Assembly: GCA_947488345.1 (NCBI GenBank)
Contig: CANKZQ010000001.1
Span: 1 to 64,000 of the forward strand
Direction: 5' to 3'
Length of the DNA stretch: 64,000 bases
Source: an uncultured Flavobacteriaceae bacterium
Lineage (GTDB): Bacteria > Bacteroidota > Bacteroidia > Flavobacteriales > Flavobacteriaceae
The notes beneath the pieces were generated by a model. It was not told where the DNA came from, made no database searches, and worked only from the letters and a program-made list of their open reading frames with translations. The first letter of the stretch is position 1, and each line of letters opens with the position of its first letter. The position numbers and the translations under genes are program-made. Positions 7,928-16,497 of the stretch are shown here, in pieces.

Positions 7928-8950
7928 TTAATACAGTTCTTTTAATTCTTTAAGAAGCTTCTCTAACATTTGATCGGTAAAATCGATATGTGTCACGATG
8001 CGAAGCTTCCCCTGCCCCATTCCTACAATGAGGATATCTCTCTTCGCCAACTTATTTACAAATTCACTTTCATCAATATGATCTGCAACATAGAAAATAA
8101 TAATATTCGTTGTTACCGGCTCTACTTTCTTAATAAAAGAATAGGTTTCTAAAACGGACGCAATTTCTTTGGCTCTTTTATGATCTTCATGTAACCGTTT
8201 AACATGGTGATCCAACGCATATATACCAGCAGCGGCTACATAACCGACTTGACGCATACCTCCTCCAAATAATTTGCGAATTCGTAAGGCTCTTTTTATG
8301 TCAGCTGTTGAACCAATTAGCAACGAACCTATTGGGCATCCCAATCCTTTTGATAGACAAATAGAAATGGTATCGAATAACTCACCATGCTCTTTTGGTG
8401 TTTGAGATGTTGCAATTAGAGCATTGAACAAACGTGCACCATCTAAATGAAAGGCCAATTCATGTGTCTTGCACACTTCTTTAATTCGAGTTAATTCTTG
8501 TAAATCCCAACAGGCACCACCTCCTTTATTAGTACTGTTCTCAACGGTTACCAAAGAAGTTATTGCTTGGTGAATGTCTTCTTTATTGCTAATATTTTCT
8601 AGTACTTGTTGTGCGGTAAACATGCCCTTATCGCCATCTATCAATCGACACGATACTCCCGAATTAAACGAAGCCCCACCACCTTCATAATTATAAACGT
8701 GTGCCCATTTGTCGCATATCAATTGCTCACCAGGTTGTGTATGTAATTTAATTGCCACTTGATTAGCCTGTGTGCCAGATGGAAAGAACAATGCGGCTTC
8801 CTTACCAAATAGCTGTGCCGCTTTTTCTTGCAAGGCAATAACAGTAGGATCTGCGCCGAAAACATCATCTCCAACCTCAGCATTAAACATAGCTTCTAGC
8901 ATACCTTTTGTAGGCTTGGTTACCGTATCACTTAATAAGTTTATCGTCAT
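7928..8950 (-). CDS. ltaE: Low-specificity L-threonine aldolase
   Basis: This 340-residue PLP enzyme cleaves L-threonine and allo-threonine to glycine and acetaldehyde. Family features are the N-terminal LLSDTVTKPT, the GDDVFGADPT segment, HLDGAR binding the pyridoxal ring, and Lys201 in ICLSKGLGCPIGS as the Schiff-base lysine. The length is normal. The start overlaps the stop of the upstream P-loop kinase gene by four bases, so the metalloprotease, the kinase and this gene form a minus-strand operon, although no metabolic link between them is apparent. The symbol follows the E. coli enzyme of the same family. Confidence 0.93.
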   Translation of the reverse strand: MTINLLSDTVTKPTKGMLEAMFNAEVGDDVFGADPTVIALQEKAAQLFGKEAALFFPSGTQANQVAIKLHTQPGEQLICDKWAHVYNYEGGGASFNSGVSCRLIDGDKGMFTAQQVLENISNKEDIHQAITSLVTVENSTNKGGGACWDLQELTRIKEVCKTHELAFHLDGARLFNALIATSQTPKEHGELFDTISICLSKGLGCPIGSLLIGSTADIKRALRIRKLFGGGMRQVGYVAAAGIYALDHHVKRLHEDHKRAKEIASVLETYSFIKKVEPVTTNIIIFYVADHIDESEFVNKLAKRDILIVGMGQGKLRIVTHIDFTDQMLEKLLKELKELY

Positions 8951-9471
8951 AACGAACTATATAATTTACTTTCTTCTTTCGGATGTGTTAATACCATCCA
9001 TTTCTTATGGGCGAATATTCCATTACGCCAACTTTTTAATCGCTCTTTTCGCTTCCAATATGTTTTAAGAATCCATAAAAACATGTTCTCTTCAAACAAC
9101 ATACGCCTGAGAGATTCATAATTCTCCCCGCAGCACTTTTCTTTATAGACAATTCTCCTGAATGTTCTAATGAAACATCTTCTTAAAATAAGATGCAACG
9201 GATAATCTAACCATATGATGACTGTTGCCTTTTGCCATATTGTGTCTTTCAATACCGTTTGATAGCTCCCTGAAACGATCCAATTATTCATGGAATCCAC
9301 TGCATCATTCACTTCTTGTATAAACAAGGCGTCTTCCTTTTCAACCCAATTCGGTAAAAAATGAAGATCATCTAAATCTATTTGGGTAATTTCTAACGCC
9401 GCTCCAAGTTTTTTCCCTAAGGTTGTTTTGCCTGTACAAGAAGTACCTGTTACTATTATTTTTCTATGCAT
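8947..9471 (-). CDS. P-loop nucleoside/adenylate-kinase-like ATPase
   Basis: This 174-residue protein has an N-terminal Walker A motif, GTSCTGKT (residues 9-16), and a later WLDYPLHLILRRCFIRTFRR segment typical of the AAA_17 / topology-modulation (FlaR-like) kinases. These are small cytoplasmic P-loop proteins related to adenylate and shikimate kinases, and their substrates are mostly unknown. The gene begins one base inside the stop of the upstream metalloprotease gene and ends overlapping ltaE by four bases, so it is translationally coupled on both sides. No specific substrate can be assigned. Confidence 0.8.
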   Translation of the reverse strand: MHRKIIVTGTSCTGKTTLGKKLGAALEITQIDLDDLHFLPNWVEKEDALFIQEVNDAVDSMNNWIVSGSYQTVLKDTIWQKATVIIWLDYPLHLILRRCFIRTFRRIVYKEKCCGENYESLRRMLFEENMFLWILKTYWKRKERLKSWRNGIFAHKKWMVLTHPKEESKLYSSL

Positions 9472-11870
9472 CAGAATTTATCCATTCCTATTGGAGAACC
9501 ATCAGGAATCTTCGGGGCCTGCATTTTTACATATTTAGTTGGGTTCTTCTTAAATTCTGATATACTTTTCAATTGTGCGCTATCAATCATTTTTTGCGTG
9601 CCATCTGATTTTTTTGATCGTATAATACCAGCAATTTCATCTAATTTAAACTGAACAATAGCACTCACCTGATGATAGGTGTTTTGATGGGACCCCAAAT
9701 AAAATAAATGATTCAAAACTTGCTTATTAACTACGTTTTGTAATTCTTGATGATAGGAATCTTTGTGTGATTTCTTAAAAGAATTTTTAACTAAACTATC
9801 AATCAACTCACTTAATCCTAATTGCTTATTATCTAAACTTTTATGCTGAATTAAACGTGAAGCTCTTTCATGGTGCAACAAGAATTCTAAGGTCATTGAC
9901 ACCGCAGTTTCTACACCTCCAAAAGCATCAAATCCGACACCATTTCTACTCTTAAAAGATTCTCGACTGCGACCATAACCAATAGCTCTTGGTGGAAACA
10001 GTTCTAATATTCTCTTTGGGATGGAAATCTCTTTCACATCTAGTGTTTTTAACAATGCTTTTAACGCTTTTCTTTCGGTTGCTCCATCCACACGCTTCAC
10101 AATAGTTTGATCTCCATTTCTTGTCGCGTAATTATAGTCTAAACCGCCAATTAACTTTGCTACTGCTTCTGTTTGATAGCGATGAAAGAAATACAATGGA
10201 ACAAATACGTCTTCCAATACCGAATATGGTTGAGACGATTTTATATTTGCCGCAGAAAAATTAGCAATCGCCTTTTTGCGTACAGCCAAAACATTATCCA
10301 ATTCTTCAGAGATATCACTTCCATTATCCCATAGATGTCCAGAAGCATGTGCACTCCCTTTCGGTCGGGCGTCTTGATCAGAAATATAACGTAACCCTTC
10401 CGCGAAAGCCTGATTCAAAATCTCTTGTAATTGCTTCTCTTCATTATTGACGAAATCCTGATAAGAATAAGCGACAGTTACTTTATCCCATGCTCCAATA
10501 CCAGTGGCATAAGCATCAGAAAAATCTATTTTATTATCTTTTACTCTTATTTGAGGATGTGGATAATCCATCACAGAAGCACGATTGTTCGTACTTGCTG
10601 CGAAATTATGTGCAAAACCAATTGTGTGTCCAACTTCATGTGCTGATAATTGACGTATTCTGGCTAAGGCCATTTCTAAAGCAAATTTATCATCAATATC
10701 ATTATTTGCATAAGGAGCTTGTAAGGCTTGAGCAATCATAAAATCTTGACGAATGCGCAAGGACCCCAAACTTACATGTCCTTTTATGATTTCTCCTGTT
10801 CTAGGATCTGAAACGCTTGAACCATAGCTCCATCCTCTAGTTGAACGATGCACCCATTGAATGACATTGTATCTCACATCTAAAGGGTCGGCATCTTTAG
10901 GTAACATTTTCACCTGAAAGGCATCAATGTATCCCGCCGCTTCAAAAGCTTGATTCCACCATCGAGCCCCATCTAGCAAAGCAGAACGCACCGGTTCTGG
11001 AGTTCCAGTATCTAAATAATAAATAATCGGTTCTTTAGCTTCACTCTTCGCGGCTGCTGGGTTTTTCTTTTCTAAACGGTGACGCATTACAAAACGCTTT
11101 GTAATTGATTGATTTACAGGGGTAGCATAATCAAGATATGCCATAGGATAGGACCCAGAACGTGGATCATAAATTCTTGGTTTGTAGTTATCATCGGGTA
11201 ACTCAACAAAAGAATGATGCTGACTAACGGATATAGAAGTGGCATCTGGAGCCACACTTCGTATATTATAGCCTTTTGGAGTACCTTTGAATGTTAATAG
11301 AATATCAAACTCAACATTTTTTGGAAAGGCTTTTGTGCGGTCTAAGTTAAAAGCACTTCTACTTTTATCTAAACTATAGTTTCCTTGTTTATTTTGAGCA
11401 AGTCGATTAGCGACACCATGAGCATCACGCATAAAAAAACTAGTTGCATCTACTAAAAATTTACCCTTCTCTTCTTGTTCGATCACAAAGCCGTGTAACA
11501 CCGATTTGGCAAAGGCTTGTTCAATGGATTTCCTTTCTTCATTATTCTCCGTCAAGGCTCGATAGGTTTGATTTGGTTGTATGAGTAGGATTTTATTTCC
11601 AGCCCTTCTAAATTTTACTACCGCTTCGTTACCTAACTGCCCTCGATCTAATCCGATATCATTCGACCCCAATCCTTCCGACAAGGACCGTACGTATAAA
11701 AATTCATGTTCTAGTTTGTCAATTTCCAAGTATACTTTATCGGTGTCTTGATCGTAATAAAAATTAATATAGCCATTATACTTAGTGACATTTTTGTGTT
11801 CTTTCAAGAACTGAGCGTGTATAACATTGCACATAAAGAACAACGACACGATGGAGGTTAGTTTTCGCAT
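9471..11870 (-). CDS. Secreted zinc metalloprotease (DUF5117/DUF5118 type)
   Basis: This 799-residue protein has a signal peptide (SLFFMCNVIHAQ). The N-terminal region (about 25-300) matches the DUF5118/DUF5117 type, and the catalytic region carries HEVGHTIGFAH, giving zinc ligands H411, H415 and H421 and catalytic E412, the extended HExxHxxGxxH of metzincins. An SVMDYP segment downstream corresponds to the Met-turn. The C-terminal third resembles DUF4953. Family members are common in Bacteroidota and are inferred to be extracytoplasmic proteases. This is the first gene of a three-gene operon with the P-loop kinase and threonine aldolase. All zinc-site residues are intact; the substrate is unknown. 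Confidence 0.9.
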   Translation of the reverse strand: MRKLTSIVSLFFMCNVIHAQFLKEHKNVTKYNGYINFYYDQDTDKVYLEIDKLEHEFLYVRSLSEGLGSNDIGLDRGQLGNEAVVKFRRAGNKILLIQPNQTYRALTENNEERKSIEQAFAKSVLHGFVIEQEEKGKFLVDATSFFMRDAHGVANRLAQNKQGNYSLDKSRSAFNLDRTKAFPKNVEFDILLTFKGTPKGYNIRSVAPDATSISVSQHHSFVELPDDNYKPRIYDPRSGSYPMAYLDYATPVNQSITKRFVMRHRLEKKNPAAAKSEAKEPIIYYLDTGTPEPVRSALLDGARWWNQAFEAAGYIDAFQVKMLPKDADPLDVRYNVIQWVHRSTRGWSYGSSVSDPRTGEIIKGHVSLGSLRIRQDFMIAQALQAPYANNDIDDKFALEMALARIRQLSAHEVGHTIGFAHNFAASTNNRASVMDYPHPQIRVKDNKIDFSDAYATGIGAWDKVTVAYSYQDFVNNEEKQLQEILNQAFAEGLRYISDQDARPKGSAHASGHLWDNGSDISEELDNVLAVRKKAIANFSAANIKSSQPYSVLEDVFVPLYFFHRYQTEAVAKLIGGLDYNYATRNGDQTIVKRVDGATERKALKALLKTLDVKEISIPKRILELFPPRAIGYGRSRESFKSRNGVGFDAFGGVETAVSMTLEFLLHHERASRLIQHKSLDNKQLGLSELIDSLVKNSFKKSHKDSYHQELQNVVNKQVLNHLFYLGSHQNTYHQVSAIVQFKLDEIAGIIRSKKSDGTQKMIDSAQLKSISEFKKNPTKYVKMQAPKIPDGSPIGMDKF

Positions 11871-11997
11871 TGTATTAATTTTATCAAGTGAAAGACTTTG
11901 TTTAAGTTAGAGATAGCTAATGTAATGAGAAATCTACTATTTTAAAACAGCCGAAAGCATAAATTACAAGAAGGAAAAAGTTATTCTCAAATTAGAT

Positions 11998-12027
11998 TTT
12001 GTTGTGAGTACTAAAAGCTTATTTTTG
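11998..12027 (+). promoter_or_regulatory. Promoter of prfB
   Basis: TTTG (11998-12001) and TATTTTTG (12020-12027), separated by 18 bases, fit the Bacteroidota TTTG/TAnnTTTG consensus well. The -7 box ends seven bases before the ATG at 12035, so transcription probably starts at or just before the start codon. Confidence 0.65.
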
Positions 12028-12034
12028 TTGATAC

Positions 12035-13132
12035 ATGATAACACAAGAAACTATAAAAGATTTTATCGAGCGTGTAGCAAAGCTCAAAGATTACCTTCAT
12101 ATTGACAAAAAGCTCATCGAAATTAGCAATGAGGAAGAAAAAACGGCGAACCCAGATTTTTGGAATGATCCAAAAAAGGCCGAAGTTTTAATGAAGTCAC
12201 TGCGATTTAAGAAAAAATGGGTTGAGGATTACAATACTGCCAGCAATGATAGTGATGAAATTCAAATTCTCTACGATTTTTATAAAGAAGGAGAGGCTTC
12301 GGAAGAGGAGATTATGAAAACCTACAATAGAGCCATTAGCTTTCTCGAAGGTTTAGAATTTAAAAATATGCTCTCAGAAGAGGGAGATGATTTGAGTGCC
12401 GTACTACAAATTACGGCGGGTGCCGGAGGTACAGAAAGTTGTGATTGGGCGTCTATGTTGATGCGTATGTACATGATGTGGGGCGAAAAAAATGGCATGA
12501 AAATTAAAGAGTTAAATTATCAAGAAGGGGATGTTGCTGGTATCAAAACAGTGACGTTACAATTCGATGGTGATTATGCTTTCGGGTGGCTAAAAGGAGA
12601 AAATGGGGTACATCGATTGGTACGCATTTCTCCATTTGATAGTAATGCAAAGCGTCATACCTCGTTTGCTTCGGTATATGTGTACCCATTGGCTGATGAT
12701 ACTATAGAAATTGAAGTGAACCCTGCAGATATAGAAATTGTGACTGCAAGATCTAGTGGTGCCGGAGGACAAAATGTGAACAAAGTTGAAACCAAGGTAC
12801 AACTCACACATAAACCTACAGGTATTCAAATCTCTTGTTCTAATTCGCGTTCACAACATGAAAATAGAGCTACAGCCATGCAAATGCTGAAATCACAGTT
12901 GTATCAAATTGAATTAGAGAAACAGCAAGAAGCCCGACAAGATATTGAGGCGAATAAAATGAAGAACGAATGGGGAAGCCAAATTCGAAACTATGTTATG
13001 CATCCGTATAAATTGGTAAAAGATGTACGTACAGCGCATGAAACAGGCAATGTAGATGCGGTTATGGATGGCAACCTTGACGGATTTCTAAAAGCTTATT
13101 TAATGGCAGCTGGACAAAAAGAAAATAGTTAG
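12035..13132 (+). CDS. prfB: Peptide chain release factor 2
   Basis: This 365-residue protein recognises UAA and UGA stop codons and triggers peptide release. The peptidyl-hydrolysis GGQ is in [14 protein letters not shown] (GGQ near 247-249). The stop-codon recognition tripeptide SPF is in [15 protein letters not shown], which marks RF2 rather than RF1. The frame is continuous. At the place where many bacteria carry the CTTTGA programmed frameshift (after KDYL, about 12095), the codons read CTT CAT, so classical frameshift autoregulation is absent. The gene has a strong promoter immediately upstream, and a HAD phosphatase gene follows 28 bases later. Confidence 0.97.
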   Translation: MITQETIKDFIERVAKLKDYLHIDKKLIEISNEEEKTANPDFWNDPKKAEVLMKSLRFKKKWVEDYNTASNDSDEIQILYDFYKEGEASEEEIMKTYNRAISFLEGLEFKNMLSEEGDDLSAVLQITAGAGGTESCDWASMLMRMYMMWGEKNGMKIKELNYQEGDVAGIKTVTLQFDGDYAFGWLKGENGVHRLVRISPFDSNAKRHTSFASVYVYPLADDTIEIEVNPADIEIVTARSSGAGGQNVNKVETKVQLTHKPTGIQISCSNSRSQHENRATAMQMLKSQLYQIELEKQQEARQDIEANKMKNEWGSQIRNYVMHPYKLVKDVRTAHETGNVDAVMDGNLDGFLKAYLMAAGQKENS

Positions 13133-13160
13133 TAGTTTTCAACAAAAAATTATAGTAAAA

Positions 13161-13778
13161 ATGAGCACAGTAAACACAATTATCTTCGATTTAGGCGGAG
13201 TTCTTATTGATTGGAATCCGAAATATGTATATCGAGAAGTTTTTAATGGAGACGAAGAAAAAGTAGATTGGTTCTTAGATACCATTTGCACGATGGACTG
13301 GAACGTAGCGCAAGATGCCGGACGAACCTTTCGTGATGCAACAGACTTTTTAATACAGCAACACCCTCAATATGAAGAGTGGATTCGTATTTATTATGAT
13401 CGCTGGGAAGATATGCTTGGCGGACCTATTCAAGATAGTGTAGAGTTGCTAAACAAGTTAAAAGAGATCAACACACACAGACTATACGCCTTAACGAATT
13501 GGAGTGCTGAATCTTTTCCCGTAGCGATTAAAAGATATCCCTTTTTACAACATTTCGAGGGCATTCTCGTTTCTGGTGAGGAAAAAATGAGAAAGCCTTT
13601 TGCCGAGATCTATGAATTGATGCTTCAACGCTATCAATTAGAGGCCTCTTCTACCGTGTTTATAGATGATAATCAAGAAAACATTCTTGGAGCACGTGCT
13701 ATTGGGATGAAAGCAATTCAATACAAAAATAGCCAGCAGTTAATTAACGAATTGAATCATTTGGGAGTTCACTTTTAA
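13161..13778 (+). CDS. HAD-IA family phosphatase (YihX-like)
   Basis: This 205-residue haloacid-dehalogenase-type hydrolase has motif I FDLGGVLIDWN with nucleophile D10. The usual second Asp of motif I is a glycine, as in the YihX group of sugar-phosphate phosphatases. Motif II is ALTNWS, motif III Lys lies in EEKMRKP, and motif IV is VFIDDNQENILGA. Such proteins dephosphorylate small phosphorylated metabolites such as glucose-1-phosphate; the substrate here is not known. It follows prfB by 28 bases and may be cotranscribed. Its last 35 bases overlap the 3' end of the convergent lipoprotein gene. Confidence 0.88.
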   Translation: MSTVNTIIFDLGGVLIDWNPKYVYREVFNGDEEKVDWFLDTICTMDWNVAQDAGRTFRDATDFLIQQHPQYEEWIRIYYDRWEDMLGGPIQDSVELLNKLKEINTHRLYALTNWSAESFPVAIKRYPFLQHFEGILVSGEEKMRKPFAEIYELMLQRYQLEASSTVFIDDNQENILGARAIGMKAIQYKNSQQLINELNHLGVHF

Positions 13779-14166
13779 GAATGCCATATTGTATTTTTAG
13801 ACGTTTTATCCCCCATTTTTTCGCCTTTTTAACATCTACTCCCATATAAATATCAATTTGATTCTTTTTGCGTCTGTGCATCTTATCTTTGACCAAATAG
13901 ATGCTGTCGAGACCTTCAATTTTCACAGGAGTATTATGTGTTAAACCAAGCCTTATCAAATCTCTAGAAACGGCTATACACCTCATTCCGGGCTTTAAAC
14001 TATCTCCCCAGGCTGCGATGGAAGGGCTCGATGACGTTTGATATCGTAGCGAATTATAGGCAGTAGCCTTTACCGTGATTTCCTTCCATTCATAAGGATC
14101 TACTGCTTCTTTCTTTTTGCAAGCAAAAGCAATCAACAACAAGAATAATATCCAAACATATTTCAT
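13744..14166 (-). CDS. 3D-domain lipoprotein
   Basis: This 140-residue protein has a lipoprotein signal (LLLIAFAC, lipidated Cys at 16) followed by KKKEA. The body resembles the 3D (Asp-Asp-Asp) double-psi barrel domain found in MltA-like and RlpA-like cell-wall enzymes: VKATAYNS, AWGDSLKPG, IAVSRDLIRLGL, DKMHRRKKNQIDIYMG and a final AKKWG. The three acidic positions (WGD, KDK and IDIYM) are present. It is probably anchored in the envelope and acts on or binds peptidoglycan. It lies 14 bases downstream of pxpC on the same strand, so it may be the last gene of that transcript. Its 3' end overlaps the HAD gene by 35 bases. Confidence 0.75.
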   Translation of the reverse strand: MKYVWILFLLLIAFACKKKEAVDPYEWKEITVKATAYNSLRYQTSSSPSIAAWGDSLKPGMRCIAVSRDLIRLGLTHNTPVKIEGLDSIYLVKDKMHRRKKNQIDIYMGVDVKKAKKWGIKRLKIQYGILKSELPNDSIR

Positions 14167-14180
14167 AAGCGTCTTCTTTA

Positions 14181-15032
14181 TTACAGTGGAATCACTTCTA
14201 CATTAAAGGAATCTCCTGTTGATTTCTGAGCCATTTTATTAATAGCGTCATCAGTTAATTGTAAAATCCTAGGATATCCACCCGTAACCTGACAATCACG
14301 CATTAAAATTATCAATTTTCCAGAAGGAGTCAACTGAATAGTGCCGGGCATCACAGCAGACGTGATAATGCCATCTAGGTTATTTCGCACCAGTTGCTCT
14401 AATCTATATCCCATTCTATTGTTTTCTTTTGAAATCGTAAATGTGGTTGTTGTCAGTTCTTTTCTCTGAACATTCGTCAACATACCATACTCTGGCCCCT
14501 CATATACCTCAATGGTCGAATGTAAAAAGCGATCTTGCTGAACTTTTACACCAGCCAATTGTGAATAGTTGAAGTTTTGGGTTTCGTCATACAGAATCTC
14601 ATCATTTGCTTTCAACACATGCTTTTTTGTAATCTCTTTAAAAAAACTGCGACTGCCCAAAACATTTTTGTTTAAAAAACCTCCCTTCACCGCCAGATAT
14701 GCGCGTGCTCCATATACTGAGTTACGAAACTTTACTACACTATTTTTATCAATTTTAATTGGATGATTTAACTGTATAGTCTCATCATTCAACGTTGCAT
14801 TTAAGTCTGCCCCGGTAAGACAAATGATCGTATCTTTTAAAAATTGAAAACTACTCCCACCTAAAGTCACTTCCAAAACAGCATCATTCTCATCATTATC
14901 CAGTACTAAATTTGCTAATTTAGCCGCATAGTGATCCATGGCTCCAGCTATAGGTACACCAACACTCATGTAACCAAAACGTCCAAGGTCTTGAATAGTG
15001 GCATATACACCTGCATTTACAACTTTAAGCAT
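14181..15032 (-). CDS. pxpC: 5-oxoprolinase subunit C (biotin-dependent carboxyltransferase family fold)
   Basis: This 283-residue protein matches the KipA/PxpC family: VVNAGVYATIQDLGRFGYMSVGVPIAGAMDHYAA at the start (residues 4-37), AYLAVKGGF in the middle and GYPRILQLT near the C-terminus. With PxpA and PxpB it forms the ATP-dependent 5-oxoprolinase that opens 5-oxoproline, a damage product of glutamine and glutamate, to glutamate. The gene overlaps pxpB by eight bases. Older annotations call it an allophanate hydrolase or urea amidolyase subunit. The gene order here is Nramp-like, pxpA, pxpB, pxpC. Confidence 0.93.
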   Translation of the reverse strand: MLKVVNAGVYATIQDLGRFGYMSVGVPIAGAMDHYAAKLANLVLDNDENDAVLEVTLGGSSFQFLKDTIICLTGADLNATLNDETIQLNHPIKIDKNSVVKFRNSVYGARAYLAVKGGFLNKNVLGSRSFFKEITKKHVLKANDEILYDETQNFNYSQLAGVKVQQDRFLHSTIEVYEGPEYGMLTNVQRKELTTTTFTISKENNRMGYRLEQLVRNNLDGIITSAVMPGTIQLTPSGKLIILMRDCQVTGGYPRILQLTDDAINKMAQKSTGDSFNVEVIPL

Positions 15033-15759
15033 CTAGCACCTCACTTTCTATCGCATACCTTTTGTACGCCACTAAATTTAAAATTTCGGCATGCTGATGT
15101 ATATCAATTGGTACAAACTGAACTTTATCGCCCGGTTTGGCAAAACAAGGCGCTGTTCTTTTCCTATCAAAAAATTGGATTGGAGAATTTCCAATAATAT
15201 TCCAACCCCCCGCACTATCTTGTGGATAAATTCCAGTTTGAGAACCACCGATCCCAACGGACCCTTTTTTCACTTCTAATCTCGGTGTTTTTTTTCGTGG
15301 AAAATGTAGTAATTCATCCAGACCTCCTAGGTATAAAAATCCGGGTAAAAAACCGACAAAATAAAGTGTGTAAATCGAGGTAGAATGACGCCTAATAATT
15401 TCCCTAGAATCGAGGTTATTTTTTAGAGCTACTTCTTTCAGATCAACTCCAAATTCAAGATCGTAACACACCGGAATTTTCCATAGTTTTTTTTTCACTA
15501 TATTTGAGGAAACACACGTCTTAAAAATCGATTGTAGAGTCGAAATCTCATTATAAATATTTTCTATAGTGGACTTATAAAATATTGTTAACGAGTTATA
15601 TGTGGTGATTACATCAAGTATAACTTTAGTATTTTTTTCTTGAAGACATTTTTTGAAATCTAAGATGCTATTTAAGAGATTTTCATCTATTTCTGCCCTC
15701 CATTCTACCAAAATAGCTCGTTTTCCAAACGCTTTATATGTAACATCAGGGTTCTTCAT
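15025..15759 (-). CDS. pxpB: 5-oxoprolinase subunit B (KipI family)
   Basis: This 244-residue protein of the KipI/PxpB family has an N-terminal half with the short AILVEWRAEID strand pattern and a C-terminal cyclophilin-like half with GFLPGFLYLGGLDELLHFPRKKTPR (residues 144-168), VGIGGSQTGIYPQDSAGGWNIIG (177-199) and PGDKVQFVPI. It works with PxpC and PxpA in ATP-dependent hydrolysis of 5-oxoproline. Its ATG abuts the pxpA stop directly and its end overlaps pxpC by eight bases, so the three are tightly coupled. In Bacillus the homologue KipI also inhibits a sporulation kinase; there is no reason to expect that here. Confidence 0.93.
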   Translation of the reverse strand: MKNPDVTYKAFGKRAILVEWRAEIDENLLNSILDFKKCLQEKNTKVILDVITTYNSLTIFYKSTIENIYNEISTLQSIFKTCVSSNIVKKKLWKIPVCYDLEFGVDLKEVALKNNLDSREIIRRHSTSIYTLYFVGFLPGFLYLGGLDELLHFPRKKTPRLEVKKGSVGIGGSQTGIYPQDSAGGWNIIGNSPIQFFDRKRTAPCFAKPGDKVQFVPIDIHQHAEILNLVAYKRYAIESEVLDA

Positions 15760-16497
15760 TTAGGCTATTTTAATATCTCTTTTTTCAAGCTCTTTTTCGA
15801 GATGTTTTAGCACCATTATCGCATTCGGATTATCTCCGTGAATACAATACGTTTTGGCCTCCATTTTCACCCCCACTCCATTGATCGTCATAACTTCATT
15901 TTTAAGAATCATTTGCAACAAATGTGAGAGCACTTTCTCCTTATCAATCAACACTGCATTTTCTAATGTTCGGGATACTAATGTGAGATCATCATTATAA
16001 CTTCGATCACCAAAAGCTTCGACGATTACATCCAAGTTTTGCTCTTTTGCCAATTTCGCTATCACCGAATTGTATGGCGCATATATGGGTATATCATTGG
16101 CAGTATTCTTTACGGCTGTTAATAAAATTTGTGCCGTTTCTATATCTGTTGCTACCAGATTGTACAATGCCCCATGAGCTTTCACATGATGCAATGTTGC
16201 TCCCAACTGGTCTATGCAGGCCATTAACTGCATAATCTGATGTTCTATACTTAATTGCAGCTCCTTAGGAGCTATATCCATCACTTTCCTACCAAAATTC
16301 GGGATATCCGGAAAAGAAGGGTGCGCCCCAATTTTAACCTGATGCTTTAAAGCCAATTTAATAGTAGTGCTCATCGTTTTTCTATCACCAGCATGACCAC
16401 CGCAGGCAATATTACATGAAGAAATATAGGGCATCAACTGAGCCTCATTACCCAATCCCTCTCCTAAATCACAATTGATATCTATTACTTTGCGCAT
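15760..16497 (-). CDS. pxpA: 5-oxoprolinase subunit A (LamB/YcsF family)
   Basis: This 245-residue protein is the LamB/YcsF-type subunit: IDINCDLGEG at the start, NIACGGHAGD, VKIGAHPSFPD, GRKVMDI, HVKAHGALYN and EAFGDRSYNDDLTLVSR. The His/Asp-rich pattern resembles the NodB-like polysaccharide-deacetylase fold, suggesting a metal-assisted hydrolytic step in 5-oxoproline opening. It is the first of three adjoining 5-oxoprolinase genes. The upstream Nramp-like gene ends one base into its start codon (TAATG), which indicates translational coupling to a transporter and a shared job. Confidence 0.95.
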   Translation of the reverse strand: MRKVIDINCDLGEGLGNEAQLMPYISSCNIACGGHAGDRKTMSTTIKLALKHQVKIGAHPSFPDIPNFGRKVMDIAPKELQLSIEHQIMQLMACIDQLGATLHHVKAHGALYNLVATDIETAQILLTAVKNTANDIPIYAPYNSVIAKLAKEQNLDVIVEAFGDRSYNDDLTLVSRTLENAVLIDKEKVLSHLLQMILKNEVMTINGVGVKMEAKTYCIHGDNPNAIMVLKHLEKELEKRDIKIA

